A stretch of DNA of 64,000 nucleotides from Anisus vortex (GCA_949126835.1 OX421506.1:19221215-19285214), one strand, 5' to 3'; positions 9,051 to 21,560 are shown, counted from the first letter of the stretch. Program-made: numbers and translations. The notes: generated from the letters alone by a model not told the origin.

Positions 9051-10904
9051 TTGTTTTTCTTTAAGGCGTGGTCTAAAGTAAGTGTCTGACTGATCTACTT
9101 AGATTATATGATGTCGACGACATGCCTCAATAAAAACTCGATACCATCACAGTTTTAGCGGTCATGCTAACAAAGAGATTTAATAGCCAATTGAAAATCA
9201 AGATCTTAATCTAAAATAGGGTCATACTCAGATACGAACGAAAAAAAGAAGAAGAAGAAATCAAGACTGGTATTTAACAAGGAGTCAAATCTAATGCCTA
9301 GGGCAAAGAAAGGGCAAAGTTCAATATTTTAGGACCAATGTATATATATATATATGATTTAATTTTGTATGTAAATTTTTTTTTGTATTGAAATAGGGTT
9401 AATTATGTTTCTTCTTGTTTACCATGAAAAAAAAAATACCAAAACTGGTTTTACGTTTGATGCCGAATCCTAAGTTTACAAACTCATTGATTGAGTCTTC
9501 GTTATTTTTTTAAAATGAAATTTGAATAATAATACTAATAATAAACAACTTGCAGAAAATAATGTTTCTCTTGTTGGGGAAAGGGTGGGGGGAGGGGGTA
9601 AATTATCGGCAATGTGCAGGCAAATATTTTATGTGCACATGCTCACACACACAAACACACACATACAAATGTGTCAAGCAAGATGCCTTTGAAATATGAC
9701 ACAATTATCCTTCGCTATTTCATCGTATTTTTTTGTTTTTTTTACTTATCTTGGTTTTTCAACCCAGGTCAAACTCTCCTCTCCCCCACACCCCTTCCTC
9801 CTCCAATCCTCCTCCATCTCTTCTCCCGCTTGAAGGCTACACACACACACACACAAAATGGAGGCGTGATGCTGCAAACGTTTCACAAAAATAAATGGGC
9901 ATGTCAAGGTGACCTGAATGTTTGCCATGTCTACGCGGAGAAATGCTCGGCGAGAAAATAAGACGGTTAAAAAAAATAGTGTGCTTCATAGGGCCCCACC
10001 ATTCATGGAGACTCCCATACTGCCAACTTCATATGCGAAGATCAAATATAAATACTAATGCATTTAAAAAAAAAGAAAGTTGTACTTGTACTAGCTTGGA
10101 AAGGAGTAAAACTGTGCGACGCATTGAGAAGCGCTGAGAGACGGGAGGAATGGAGGGGGGCTGGTGTACATGTCATCTGTGGCGCCCCAACAGTCCAACA
10201 GACTACGGGATATGTAGAATGTAGGTAGGTAGGAAAGTGTAGCCATGCCGTACGGCTTCCTTTAAACGGTTGACTCTGTTTAACCGAAGTTACAATGAAG
10301 TAAACCTGGCTGGTGATTGATAAACTGGCCAATGTTTGAAATTCTCTGACGTCACCTAATTACACTGTAGCCTCCGCACCGAGTAAATCAATATAATTAC
10401 TTATAATCCGATTCATTATCTCCTAACTCCATTGTTATTTGTTTGCGTAACGTAACGAAACAACAACAACAGCAAAGACAACATGGTGTAATATTTTCCT
10501 TCTAATATTTTTTTTTTCTGAAATATCGAACCAGGGAGTTTTGGGGAATCTCCGTTTCTATTTTCGATCCTATAAAGCGTATTCTATGTTTTCCCCCTCT
10601 CCCGGGCATATTTCGTTTTCTTGCTTTTTTATCTTATCACTAGAACAAGGGGTGGGTGATACGTTTTATGTGATGCCTGCGTTAGGGAATTGGGGAGGGA
10701 GGGGTCGAGGGGAGCTGGGTTGATTGTGGTCATGGCCAATGATAAATGAAATTTTTATGTTGCCAGGAGCTCAAAGAGTAGGCCTACAGGGGGAGGATTT
10801 CTGGCGCCGTTATTTTGATGCTCGGCTCTCAATTGTCTCTCCCTCGTCTTATAATATGAAACAAAGATCAATATTTAATTTTAAAAAAAAATACTTTTAA
10901 GGCA
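9051..10904. other. No gene seen; short CA runs
   Basis: AT-rich DNA with CA microsatellites at about 9643-9664 and 9840-9855 and a C-rich stretch at 9780-9830. ORFs here are short and overlap the repeats. Confidence 0.55.
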
Positions 10905-10912
10905 GGGTTCGG

Positions 10913-11102
10913 CAACGTGCTCATACTAAAGTGTGCCGAAGTAGGATTTATAATTCATTCAGCAGTGCCAACATCCTAAAAGTCCCTCCTCCTATGACAC
11001 TAATGTTTTTTTTACAAGATACTTGAATTCCCATTATGGAGGTCTTCCGCAAGCCATTGAAAATTTGCTCTGCGTGCCAAGTCTGCCTAACCCAACCCAC
11101 TG
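10913..11102. mobile_element. hAT-type MITE (family H1) with perfect 8-bp TSD
   Basis: A 190-bp element starting CAGGGTTCGGCAAC, flanked by TTTTAAGG at 10905-10912 and 11103-11110. Internal family signatures are GTGTGCCGAAGTAGGATT, TTCAGCAGTGCCAACATCCT and CCATTGAAAATTTGCTCTGC. It has no coding capacity. An 8-bp target duplication is the hallmark of hAT transposases. Confidence 0.85.
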
Positions 11103-11110
11103 TTTTAAGG

Positions 11111-12150
11111 CATTGACACAACGAGTACAGCCTTGACTCATTACTAATTAATTTGCTGAATTAAAACTTAATTATGTTTATCTATTCACTTTTAGTATTA
11201 ATACGGTTAATGGAAATACCACAACTTTATAGAGCAAGATTATTAGGCCTACCAGAAAAACAACTTTTAAAAACATTCAGAAGCGGTAACGTCTTGTGTA
11301 TAGGTAGTTATTGTGTTTTAGGTAGTTATTGTGTTTTTTAAGTAGGTCTTATGTGTAATTACATAATATAGGCCTACCGGTACTTTAGTATACACGTAGC
11401 AACTGTTGCGTACTATTGAAAGAGAAAAAATATGCATTTTAGTATGAGTTAAACTAACGGTAATATTTTATTCTTCCAGACATACTGGACCTATTAATGA
11501 TTTTTGAAGTGTCGACCATAAACTATAAGAGAATATTCCGGAAAGATAACGATGCTCAAGTGTTTTTGTAAAATCTCTGGATTCTATGGAACAATCTCTA
11601 CGATACCAACAAGACATGGATCCTCAAACTGTTTAAATAAGGGGCTTGTTCATTGCCCTTCGTGTGTTACTGGGAGAACGGGCTCCAGTATTAAAAATAA
11701 ACAAATTCTATTGCACTTATTATATATCTTATTCTGAACCAGATTTGGCCCGCTGGTCCCTAGTTGGGAAACCATAACTCTAAGACGTTGACTACAGAAA
11801 CAGACTATGAGTGCCTTGTCTATATATAACATACTAAAGTGAGAAATTTGGAAAAGTTTATAAATGTATGCGTATATAGATCTACATAACTTGCGCATGA
11901 CTAGTAGGCCTATGACACGTGTAAAAAGAGAAAATAAACAAAGCGCGGTGTTAGCTGATGTTTGAAGTGTCAGGCTACAAGATGAGCTTTTGTCCAGTTG
12001 GCATTTCATCTGCCAGGTCATCAGATTATCTTGATAAATAATTCAGTCGGTTGATATGGCAGACGACTATTACAGCTCTAGGTTTGTCAGTACATCTCTA
12101 GCCTATACGACATTCACTATAGACATAGCATGAAAATTTTATATAATATA
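11111..12150. other. No gene seen; short duplication and several TAGGCCTA motifs
   Basis: Contains TAGGCCTA at 11244, 11369 and 11905, and a direct repeat of TAGGTAGTTATTGTGTTTT at 11301-11338. At 11735-11775, GATTTGGCCCGCTGGTCCCTAGTTGGGAAACC resembles a DNA-transposon terminus, but I found no partner end. Confidence 0.5.
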
Positions 12151-12179
12151 TATCTTTATATATATATATAGATATATAT

Positions 12180-12580
<401 letters not shown>

Positions 12581-13428
12581 GCTACATTTATTCACTGAAA
12601 AATCTTTTCACTTATCTATAAACAAAACTTTGTCCAGAAACGCTGCGAATATAATCTCTAACCAAATCTTTATTACGTCAAAACATCCTCGCGGCGTCAT
12701 GCTCAAATAATCTCTAACACTATTTGCTCACAAGAAAACACAATGCCCACTTGTGGGATTTATTCAAACTTGATACTCCTCCCCTCTCCCGGCCGTCCTG
12801 CTCTTTCCCTTTACCTTTAAACCACAACCACAGGTATGAAAAAGATCAACCAAAAAAAAAAAAGTCGTAACACCATTTTATAGACACCATAACAGAGAAC
12901 ATCATTCTGTTCCCATTTATCAAAGAAGTTATTTATGAAAATATAAATATTTATACAACATGCATACTTTTTTTGAAAATAAATTTCCTGAAACAAAGAC
13001 AGCATTCAGTATTTATAATATAAACTCTACACTGAATATCTTTAAAGCAGCAATGTATGACCAGTGTGAGTAAATACAAGTGAATAGTTAATTGTATGAA
13101 GGTTGTAACCTAGTCAGCGCGATATAGCTACTTTCAATATTGACTAAATGGCTTCCTTATTTAATGGTGTTTCTGTGTCTAATCTCTAAATGTGTTCCAA
13201 CTAACTATTCCTCAAAAAGGTTGTTGTTTTTTTTGCACCGTTCCAGAAAGTGTCCTCCTAGTCCGCTTCACGCTCCCGTCTTGTATATTTATCGACTCAC
13301 TATGGACTACGGAATCAAGTGTTCAACCTTTCAAGCGCCAATATCTCGAGCAAGAGTAGTAGGGGTAGTGAATGAATCAACCAACCAGACACTTCCAAAG
13401 TAAATATATAAATAAAGACGAGTCAAAG

Positions 13429-13459
<31 letters not shown>

Positions 13460-13840
13460 CTCTCACCCTCCCTCACCCCTCCCTTTGTAGCAAGGTAAAA
13501 TCTCTCCCAGGGGATCCCCCAACTGCGCTGTATTGTTATTTCGCAGTTTTTTTTATTTAATTTTAATCTAATTTGTTTTTTCTTTTTAATTAATAACAAG
13601 AAAATGTTTTGACAATGTCACATCAAAAACCATAATATCTACCCTGGTTTAAAGACAGTTACATCAATCAAATGTTATCCCCTCCATAGGCCGACCCCCA
13701 TACAAGTAAACGATTTTATTAATTAATGATAATTAAAACCAACATTCAACTGGGCTAAGTATAATTATGTGTCTTAGGTCAACACGCTGAAGCCCTTTCA
13801 TTTCTCTTGACAATCACCTGGCATTACCAACCCCTGAGAT
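12581..13840. other. No gene seen; GA run at 13434-13459
   Basis: AT-rich sequence with a (GA)13 stretch. No supported gene. Confidence 0.55.
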
Positions 13841-13844
13841 ACTG

Positions 13845-13895
13845 AAAATGCGTCCCAAGCATTGTGTTGCCCACACAATGCCTTGGTAAACAATC
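13845..13895 (+). mobile_element. SINE-A internal fragment forming a hairpin
   Basis: CATTGTGTTGCCCACACAATG followed by CCTTGGTA resembles the SINE-A centre (CATTGTGCTGGCCACACAATC..CCTGGTA). CCAAGCATTGTG and CACAATGCCTTGG form a ~12-bp stem with one bulge. Confidence 0.45.
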
Positions 13896-14424
13896 ACTAA
13901 AAAAAATTATTTTGTTTCCCTCCCCGAGGAATTGTTTTTTTTTTGTCAGTAAATTTAGTTCCAATCTTCCGTGCGCGAGTTTTTAAGTCATTGCCTCCCC
14001 CCTCCCCTCATTCCCCCATTCGCCACTTAATTATAAAAAAGAAAATACCAACAATAGATTTTCTAATTAAAAGTTCGATTTTGCCCTTCCACTAAAGCAA
14101 ACCATGGCGCCCTTGGTGCGTCTTTATTTAGTAATTAATTTAATTGGTCACCTTTTACAAGGGCAAACTAAACGGTTGAGGGGGCATGAGGAAGTAGGGG
14201 GAGAGAAATCTTCACAACAAAAATATAGGACTTAGCAGTGTTAGCACCCTTGGTGGTTTATTTGGCACGAGGTCTTTGATGCAGATACCACGCTGTATAC
14301 TGTATTAGGACCAGTACTATTCAACCAGAGGTAGCCTACATAAAAAATAGTTAGTAAAAAACGTGAAATTATTATAGAGGTTACATGGACACGATAGTGG
14401 CATACTATACTAATAAGATGTACG
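13896..14424. other. No gene seen
   Basis: AT-rich DNA with C-rich patches near 13915 and 13990. Nothing recognised. Confidence 0.5.
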
Positions 14425-14560
14425 ATAAATGGATAAATAGACACATATATGCCTATAGATAGATTGGTGGATATGTGGATAGTTAGATAGTTGGATATAT
14501 AGATATATTGATGGATAAATATATGAATAGCTAGATGGATAGATATATAGATTGGTTAAT
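14425..14560. repeat. Degenerate GATA/GGATA microsatellite
   Basis: Heavily mutated GGATA(T/G) units. Confidence 0.7.
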
Positions 14561-14865
14561 TGATAAAAAAATAACCCTATCACATATTTTATTACACTTT
14601 CATTCATTCATAATTTGTATCAGTTCATAAAACATTAACCAGTGGCCGGTATAAACAGACCTTCCAAGACTTGTTTTAAACTTTTTGTAATTTTCTTTAT
14701 TCGCTTATACGTCTAATTGCTTTATAATCGGACAGTTATCTTTTTGTTTTCTTTCTTGCTTTTATTACAATAACTTTCAAATTAGTTTCTGAAAATGATC
14801 ATTGACCTTTCAGTAACCTGTTAATATATATTTATTTTATTGTTCACAGCGCCACCATGTCACAG

Positions 14866-15075
14866 ACGGTGTGACAAGAGTTCACGCGTAGAAATACATA
14901 ACGTGAAAGCGCGTGCTGACTAACGCTTTTTAGTAGAGTGACATTACGCACGCGCCAACGCGTTCAGCCTGCGCCGGTGACCGCATACTTTTGCCTTAGG
15001 GGCGTCCACCACATGTCCCCCACGAGAATGCGGGTAACACGTGGTTCGTGCCCTGAAGGCGCACATGGGGACAAA
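14866..15075. promoter_or_regulatory. CpG-dense island in AT-rich surroundings
   Basis: Contains many CpGs (ACGCGT, AGCGCGTGC, ACGCACGCGCCAACGCG, GCGCCGGTGACCGC) in about 200 bases, unlike its neighbours. No TATA box or following ORF is evident. It could be an unmethylated regulatory element or chance. Confidence 0.25.
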
Positions 15076-15267
15076 AGGAAAGGGCGCTTCTGGTTAAGGG
15101 GTAGGTAAGGAGAAGTCGTTAAACCCGACAATAACGTAATTCATTAACGATGCGTATAGGGGACGTTCAAAGCAAGAGAGGACACACTAGATATGTATTT
15201 TTATACAAAGTTATTTCTTGCAATTGTGCTTAAATTTTTTTCTTTTTTTAATGTCAATACATCAAGA

Positions 15268-15435
15268 GTATTTTGGGCCGCTGGTCCAGCGGTTAGTTCA
15301 CTGGACTGTCAACCAAAAACCAACTGACAGGTCACGGGTTCTAACCCTGCCACCGACGGATCCCTGTCGCCCTGCAGGAGTTTTGGGCCTAGTGGCTAGA
15401 AAGAACGTCTGTTAAACTTAAACCAAACTTAAAAG
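15268..15435 (+). mobile_element. SINE-B, full-length tRNA-derived copy
   Basis: The head carries box A TGGTCCAGCGG (15282-15292) and a degenerate box B GGTTCTAACCC (15337-15347). The body is GCCACCGACGGATCCCTGTC, then GCCCTGCAGGAGTTTTGGGC. The 3' tail CTAGAAAGAACGTCTGTTAAAC runs into A-rich AAACTTAAAC units. Here the AATAATCTTC part of the tail has been lost, but it is present at 6.3 and 6.6 kb. The tail is shared with the resident LINE. Confidence 0.8.
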
Positions 15436-15451
15436 AAACAAGTCTAAACGC

Positions 15452-15480
15452 TGTGTGTGTGTGTGTATGTGTGTGTTTGT
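15452..15480. repeat. GT microsatellite
   Basis: Short imperfect (GT)n just after SINE-B. Confidence 0.85.
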
Positions 15481-16268
15481 TAAGGTGCACATGCATCGTA
15501 ATAAAATACTAAGGTACTAAGTGTCAACTACTTTGTATTATAGTCTTATTAGTCAGGACAACAAAAAACACACCTTTTAATACAATCATATTTCTAATTA
15601 TATAGACCGTGTCTAAGTCATATTTGAACTTTTATGAATATATTTACCAATCCCAGCAGTACAGACACAAATGTACCGCTCAAAGACTTACTTTTTCAAT
15701 TAGGTCAGGGTATTTCACTACCACCTTTTGTCCATACATGTTTTGGATTTCAACGTTCAATGTTTCGGGCCCATTTGGCCCGAGGTTTCGATTTCCAGAA
15801 GCCATGCCTGGCCGACTGGGGTTCCTATCCAAGAAGTTCTATCCGAGACACAAGCTACCCCTCCCCTACGCCGGCCCTTTCGGGATACGTTAAAAGCGTA
15901 CGTGTCCCCAATAACAGCCTTTCAAAACGGGGCCTTTCAAGGAGGGGGGCCGTGATAGGTCAATGACCTAGGAAAAATTAGACGGGTCAGATTTGCTCAG
16001 AGAAAAATGACAGGATCAAAAGTAACCACACATACTCAGCGCCAAACTTCAAAGCTGTTTTCAAAATTATCAACAACCTATCAATTCTAAGAAGGGGGGA
16101 GGGGTTGGTGCAACCCTATTATTTGCGACTTCCACTCCTACCCCTTCACACACTTTTATAAGCATAATATAAAAAGAAAATACCTTAAAGAATGTCTAAC
16201 GTATATATATTAATCATTACATAACTATTAATTACAAGGAGCTCTGCTGTACGATTCATCGCCTGAAC

Positions 16269-16271
<3 letters not shown>
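15481..16271. other. No gene confirmed; block open in all three plus frames
   Basis: Between about 15609 and 15966 all three plus-strand frames lack stops for 75-110 codons. The segment 15755-15960 is GC-rich relative to its flanks. None of the translations resembles a protein I know, and simultaneous openness suggests base composition rather than coding. Confidence 0.3.
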
Positions 16272-16313
<42 letters not shown>

Positions 16314-16322
16314 AAAAAAAAA
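16272..16322. repeat. Poly-A tract
   Basis: Fifty A interrupted by one C. It might be the tail of a retroposed sequence, but I cannot identify an element on its 5' side. Confidence 0.85.
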
Positions 16323-17326
16323 CTTGAATTTCGTGTTGGTGGCCTCCAAATACTTTAGGCAACTGATTGGGTTCAAAACAAGAATTTACATTTAAGTCTT
16401 TTCCTTATTGTTGAAAGACGCACTAATGTATAATATACACAACTCGACAAAATAATTTTAGAACCTTAAACACTGTAGGCCTATGTTTATTTTTCTGTGT
16501 TGTTATAACGCTGTATTTTTTATTATAGGATTATTATTATAAGATTATTGTTATTATTATAAGATTATGAAAGAGCAAAGTTCTCACGGGTTTAAATCCA
16601 TAATGCAATTATAAATATTTGTATAGATTTGTGATTGTGTAATATTTCAGACACTTAAGACTATAGTTTGAAGTTCAAGGAGGGAGCTACTAAATGCAGA
16701 TGTAAATGAAGTAGCTGTCAAGTCCTACCTGTAATTCTGCGGAATTGCAGTTTGTATTCAACCATCAATCATGTGAAGAAATTCTTCCCCAATAATAATT
16801 TATCAATATGTCTTCTCTCTATATATTTTTGTAAATGTGTCTTTGTTTCGTGGATTTAGACCACACTGGAAGAACAACTCGTAAATCTCATGGTTTGTTT
16901 GTTTGTTTTTTAAATTGAAAACTTACAAGTAGGCCTATTCGACAATCTTCACTATTGCTGAAGTTTCAAATTAACAAGTGTTATGAAAGCTACAAAAATT
17001 GTTGAAGCATTTGTAGGCCTATTATATAAGATAATATAAAACACATATTAAAAATACTAGAAACTCGAAATATTTGAGTTACAAAATAAATATATATCTT
17101 CCAAACTCTAATTTCTTTTACTTTTATTTTTAAAAAGGGAATAATACATTTTAAGTTCGCTAAAAGTTCAGGAATAATCTAAGATTAATTGATTAATCGA
17201 ATGTTTTTTTAGTTGTGATTTTCGGGCGTTGCTTTGCTTAAATGGTCAATGACCATAAGTTGTTGCTAATAATGTTTTTGTGTGCCTACGACCCTATGGA
17301 TCTTCATAAAAGTAAAACGATTGGAC
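16323..17326. other. No gene seen
   Basis: Very AT-rich. TAGGCCTA motifs at 16476, 16930 and 17014. Confidence 0.55.
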
Positions 17327-17365
17327 TGTGTGTCCATTCTGTGTGTCCATTCTGTGTGTCCATTC
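17327..17365. repeat. 13-bp repeat, three perfect copies
   Basis: TGTGTGTCCATTC x3. Confidence 0.9.
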
Positions 17366-17399
17366 TTTCAATAATGAAGGCATTTTGTGAACAAAGTTA

Positions 17400-17612
17400 T
17401 TTTTTTCCCCTATCTCTTTAACTTTATCTCACACTTTAGGCTTTCACTCTTGTCCATTCTTCCTCACTCATTTCTCTTTCTTATTCTATCGCAGGTTCTC
17501 TCTCTCTATCCCTACCTCTCTCTTTTTCTCGTCTCTCACTTTCTCCTCTCTCTAACTTTCTCTCTCATCGTCTCTTCTATCTACTCTCTCCCTCTCTCCC
17601 CTCTTCTCCCTT
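17400..17612. repeat. CT-rich polypyrimidine stretch
   Basis: Degenerate (CT)n/(TTCTC)n. The plus-strand ORF here is composition-driven. Confidence 0.75.
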
Positions 17613-18159
17613 AGCTAGGAATGTGTGTTCCTTTTTTTTCTATTTCAATCTTCTTCTCCCACTCTCCCCTCTGTGCTTAATATTTGTTTATCAAATGGAA
17701 GGTCTGGAGACTGGCGAGAGGCCAGGGGCTGTAGTTAAAAGACCGGGGGTTTGGGGGAGGGGGCGGTTAAATAGTAGGAGAGAGAGAGAAAGAGAGAGAT
17801 CAACGTGAGTGAATGAAGGTAGGGGGGGGGGGAAACGGGGGCCGAGGGAGCGGGGATGGTGGTGGAAAGAATGAACGGAACGCCAGTAAGAAAAAATTTG
17901 GGAGACGTACTCAGAAGGTCAAGATTTGTTTACAGACAGGTGGTCAGCCCCTGGGAAGTCTGCCCCGGAAGCCTGCAGCTTCAATTCCAGGCCAGGGATA
18001 TCTTAGAAGGAATGGGGGGGGGGGGCACCTACAGGTGGGTGAAGATTTCGTAGATGGGAAGAGGGGGGGGGGAATCTTCGTTACCCTATCGCACTCAACC
18101 CAGCTACCGAACTTTTTAGTTTTCATGATTGTCAGATGTTGTGATTCCCTTGATAAAAT
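17613..18159. other. No gene seen; several G runs
   Basis: Purine-rich with G tracts at about 17822-17831, 18013-18023 and 18063-18071. Confidence 0.5.
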
Positions 18160-18395
18160 AGTCTTATCTTATATATTAAAGACGCTCGTACTATGAAGAC
18201 GATTATTGCGTCCTAAGCTCATCCGTGGTCCGAGTCTATTCTTGCATCTTTATTAATGTTTTAAATGATGTTATAAGTTAATGGTTTTCCTGGTTTGTTC
18301 AAGCAACCCATTCCATGCCAGAATGCCACTCGGGAAGAAAGAGTACTTAGGCCTATACGCATTTGTTCTCGCATAAGGGATAATGGATAATACAT
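18160..18395 (-). mobile_element. LINE 3' end: RT C-terminus plus 3' tail
   Basis: The minus strand encodes YARTNAY, then KYSFFPSGILAWNGLLEQTRKT (frame intact for ~35 codons, with a small insertion relative to the 0-kb copy). After a decayed stretch comes the 3' tail GACGCAATAATCGTC..GAGCGTCTTTAA ending in TAAGATAAG-type repeats. The SFFPxxxxAWNxLxE signature fits the end of ORF2 of CR1/Jockey-like LINEs. It is severely 5' truncated, as usual for target-primed insertions. Confidence 0.7.
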
Positions 18396-18754
18396 AAATA
18401 GTATTATATATGACCAGATATTTAAACGAAATATGATTGACACTATAAATAATTGTCGAATTGAATGCCAAAAAAAAAAAAAAAACTATACAAACAAAAA
18501 AAACTATTATTTTTATATCCACATTGGTGAAGGGTTTTCTGAGAGATTATTTTCGAGCAACTGTCATCAAAATCTCGTAACAATAAGACAAATGATCCGG
18601 GATTGTTTGTTCAGATCCAAAAAGGCTGCATTGCTGCATTGCATGATGCGTGTTTGCCTTCTTTTGTATCTTTGATTGTTCCTGTGTGGTTTTGGATATT
18701 TTCTTGATGTTGGGATGTTCCTGTTGTTTGGGTGTTCTTGTGTTTTTTTTAATG

Positions 18755-18900
18755 CTCTAGTGATGTTTGCTGCTCCTATGTGGTTTGCTGTTTCTATGTA
18801 GTTTGCTGTTTCTATGTAGTTTGCTGTTCCTATGTTGTTTGCTGTTCCTATGTTGTTTGCTGTTCTTACGTGGTTTGATGTTCTAGTGAGGTTGTAATAT
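18755..18900. repeat. 18-bp minisatellite, ~7 copies
   Basis: Units of TTTGCTGTTCCTATGTNG with drift. Weaker related sequence extends to about 18960. Confidence 0.8.
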
Positions 18901-18960
18901 TTGGTGTCCTTGTGATGTTTGGTGTTCTAGTGATGTTTGGATGTTCTTGAGTTGCTGCTG

Positions 18961-20211
18961 TTTTTTGTGGTTAGCTATTTTGTGTTGTGTGCTGTTTGTT
19001 TGATGTTATTTCTTACTTTATTGTTGTATTTTTTGGGCGGTATAAAGCGGAATTGTTTTGCGCACTGATAAGGAAGTAATTTTGTGAAATTTGTAGAATG
19101 GTCTTTTTTTGTTTTGTCTTTCTCCAATTCCCTTCAACACACACTCCAATCTAGAGTCTCGACAGATCTTCCGTAATTACATTTCAGTAAAAGTTCTTAA
19201 GTTCTCAATAGATCTCAGCTCCTTCACAGCCACCTCCACCCCCTCCCGATACAATTTTTTTTATTTTTATCTTTCGTCATTCTTTTCTTGTTTCGTTTTT
19301 TTTTCTTTTTTCTTTCCTTTATCCAGATTGGCATTGTGTTATTGCAGAAACCACTTATGGAGGAATCCCTCTCTCTCTCTCTCTCTCTTCATATATACAA
19401 ATAAAATGGGATTTAGAAGGCGGCTGAATTCTTCGAGAGAGAGGGAGAGAGGGAGAGACGATTTCCTCACAGAATCGATGCCAACTGTAAACAATTTCTG
19501 TGTCTAGCACAAAAGCGAAAAAAAAAACATCATTTGGAATCGGGGCTGAACAAAGTTTTAATTCCTTGAGGTTTTGTTGGATGTTTTTTTTTTTCCATTC
19601 AATCCCAGGTGTAAACAGAAAGAATTAGGTCATGACAGGTAATAGGACTAAAAGGGTACGTCATTGTACAGGTAATAGTCTGTTGGTTGAATCTGAGGCG
19701 AATGTGGAATAGAATCTGGGATTTTCAGGGGGGCAATGAATAAATGATTACAAATTTCATCAGATACTTGTGTGGGTTTTTTTTATAATCCAGTACTACT
19801 TCCCTCTCAGTGTGAATCTGTGTTGTTATTTTGTGCTTTATCTGTGAGATAGAAACATTGCTGCCAAGTTTTTATCTGGAGAAAGAGCCAAGCGAAAGCC
19901 TAAAAACTTGTCAAAAACAAGCCAATGCAAATGAAAAAAGTGGCAAGAAATTACAAGCCAAAAAACATTGCTAACAAATATTGTCAAAGGTTCCAAGCCA
20001 AAACAAGCGAATGTTTTTCAAATAGTATCAAAACAGAAGCCATCACAAGCAACAAGATTCGTAACGTCCGTGTTATTTTAAGAAAAAATTCGAGCCATAC
20101 AAAGTAAAAAAAAAAAAATGGAGGTCTAACTATATGAAGTTTTGTTTGGTTCAATTTTCGCCCAGCGGTCCATTTTGATTGAACGCAATAAAATAAATAA
20201 CAATCAAAAAG
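18961..20211. other. No gene seen; CT and GA runs
   Basis: T-rich and pyrimidine-rich, with (CT)n at 19369-19388 and (GAGAGG)n at 19435-19459. ORFs here are low complexity. Confidence 0.55.
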
Positions 20212-20212
20212 A

Positions 20213-20262
20213 CATCGTGTTGGCCACGCAACCACATTGTGCTGGCCACGCAACCGCATTGT
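20213..20262. repeat. 24-bp direct duplication
   Basis: TGTTGGCCACGCAACCACATTG and TGCTGGCCACGCAACCGCATTG, side by side. Confidence 0.85.
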
Positions 20263-20645
20263 AGGCTATTCTTAAAATGGCATTCGACCCGTCACCGATA
20301 TGCCACATACATTTACAGATAATCTACAGAAATCACCAGGACACAAGTGAAAGCACGGCTGCGTTAACCATTTCCCAATCTATTCATGCTACCATTCATG
20401 CAGTTCTTTATATTATATAAATGGACATTGGCCATTACTAAGGAAGAACCGACGAGTCTAAGCATTTCACTCTATAGATCTATTTATATCCAACACATGG
20501 AGTCAAGAGGAACTTTTTCGACAGTACCACACACACACGTACGCTCACGAACACGCAAAGAAAATCGATAAACTGCGGGCCTCCAATTGATATAGCAACC
20601 TGAAATACACACGAAAATATCTCAAGACAAAATGATAAGGGAGGA

Positions 20646-20690
20646 GAGAGGGAGAGAGAGAGAGGTAGAGAGAGAGAGAGAGAGAAGAAA
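20646..20690. repeat. GA microsatellite
   Basis: (GA)n with GG interruptions. Confidence 0.85.
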
Positions 20691-20699
20691 CTGGGGAGG

Positions 20700-21210
20700 G
20701 AGTAAGAAAAGAAAAGGCCAGATCCAGGCAGTTTTTGGGATGGGGGGAGGGTTATATTTTTCCTGAGTCAGCAAAATAACAGAAATATTGGTCTGGATAC
20801 TGTTGACGGTGTGTGGTCAATTTTTTTATTTTCTCTAAATGTTTGTTTGTTTTTTAGGAATAGAAGATTATGGACACAGGTTTTTAATGTAGGATGTAGT
20901 TAAGTATAGAAAAATAAGTATGATGTAAAAGATGGGATGGGGTGATAGATAATTGAATGAGGAGAGAGCTCGGATAGTGGGGTAGGGGGGTGAGGGGGCT
21001 CTAGTGATGGATTATAAAGTAGATTACATAATGTTATGTTCAATGATGGGGGATTAGGGTTTGGTGCCAATAGTGGCTTTTCAGGAGAATGTGAATGAAT
21101 TCATTTGTTTCACACATTCTATGTGAAAGAGAGAATGGTTTACGGTGGAGCGGTTGTACTCAAGATGGGCTCCATTAAATGGGTGCGCCGAAAAGATAGA
21201 CAGCCAGGCA
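20700..21210. other. No gene seen
   Basis: G/T-rich plus strand with several GGGG patches and no supported ORF. Confidence 0.5.
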
Positions 21211-21214
21211 GGTC

Positions 21215-21560
21215 TGGGGCTGGATTTGGTTGATTTTGGTGACTGACTGATTGATTTCATTGGTGTGGTTGATTTGCGTGTCTGAATTGATTGATTTGGG
21301 TGTCTCGATTGATTTCAGTGTCTGAATTGATTGATTTGAGTGTCTCGATTGATTTGAGTGTCTGAATTGATTGATATGAGTGTCTCGATTGATTTGAGTC
21401 TGAATTGATTGATTTGATTGATTTGAGTGTCTCGATTGATTTGAGTGTCGGAATTGATTGATTTGAGTGACTCGATTGGTTTGAGAATCTGAATTGATTG
21501 ATTTGAGTGTCTGAATTGATTGATTTGAGTGTCTGAATTTGAGTGTCTCAATTGATTGAT
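21215..21560. repeat. Minisatellite of 18/22-bp alternating units
   Basis: Alternating GTCTGAATTGATTGATTTGA and GTGTCTCGATTGATTTGA units form a ~40-bp higher-order repeat with indels. It is rich in TGATTGAT. The minus-strand ORFs (NQFRHSNQS) come from the repeat. Confidence 0.85.

Noticed and set aside
11735..11775. hAT MITE end (GGCCCGCTGGTCCCTAGTTGGGAAACC)
   Set aside because: No matching opposite terminus or target duplication was found nearby, so no element is called.
14840..14875. Acceptor-like TTGTTCACAG followed by a Kozak-like GCCACCATG
   Set aside because: The frame stops after five codons (TCA CAG ACG GTG TGA) and nothing downstream supports a gene.
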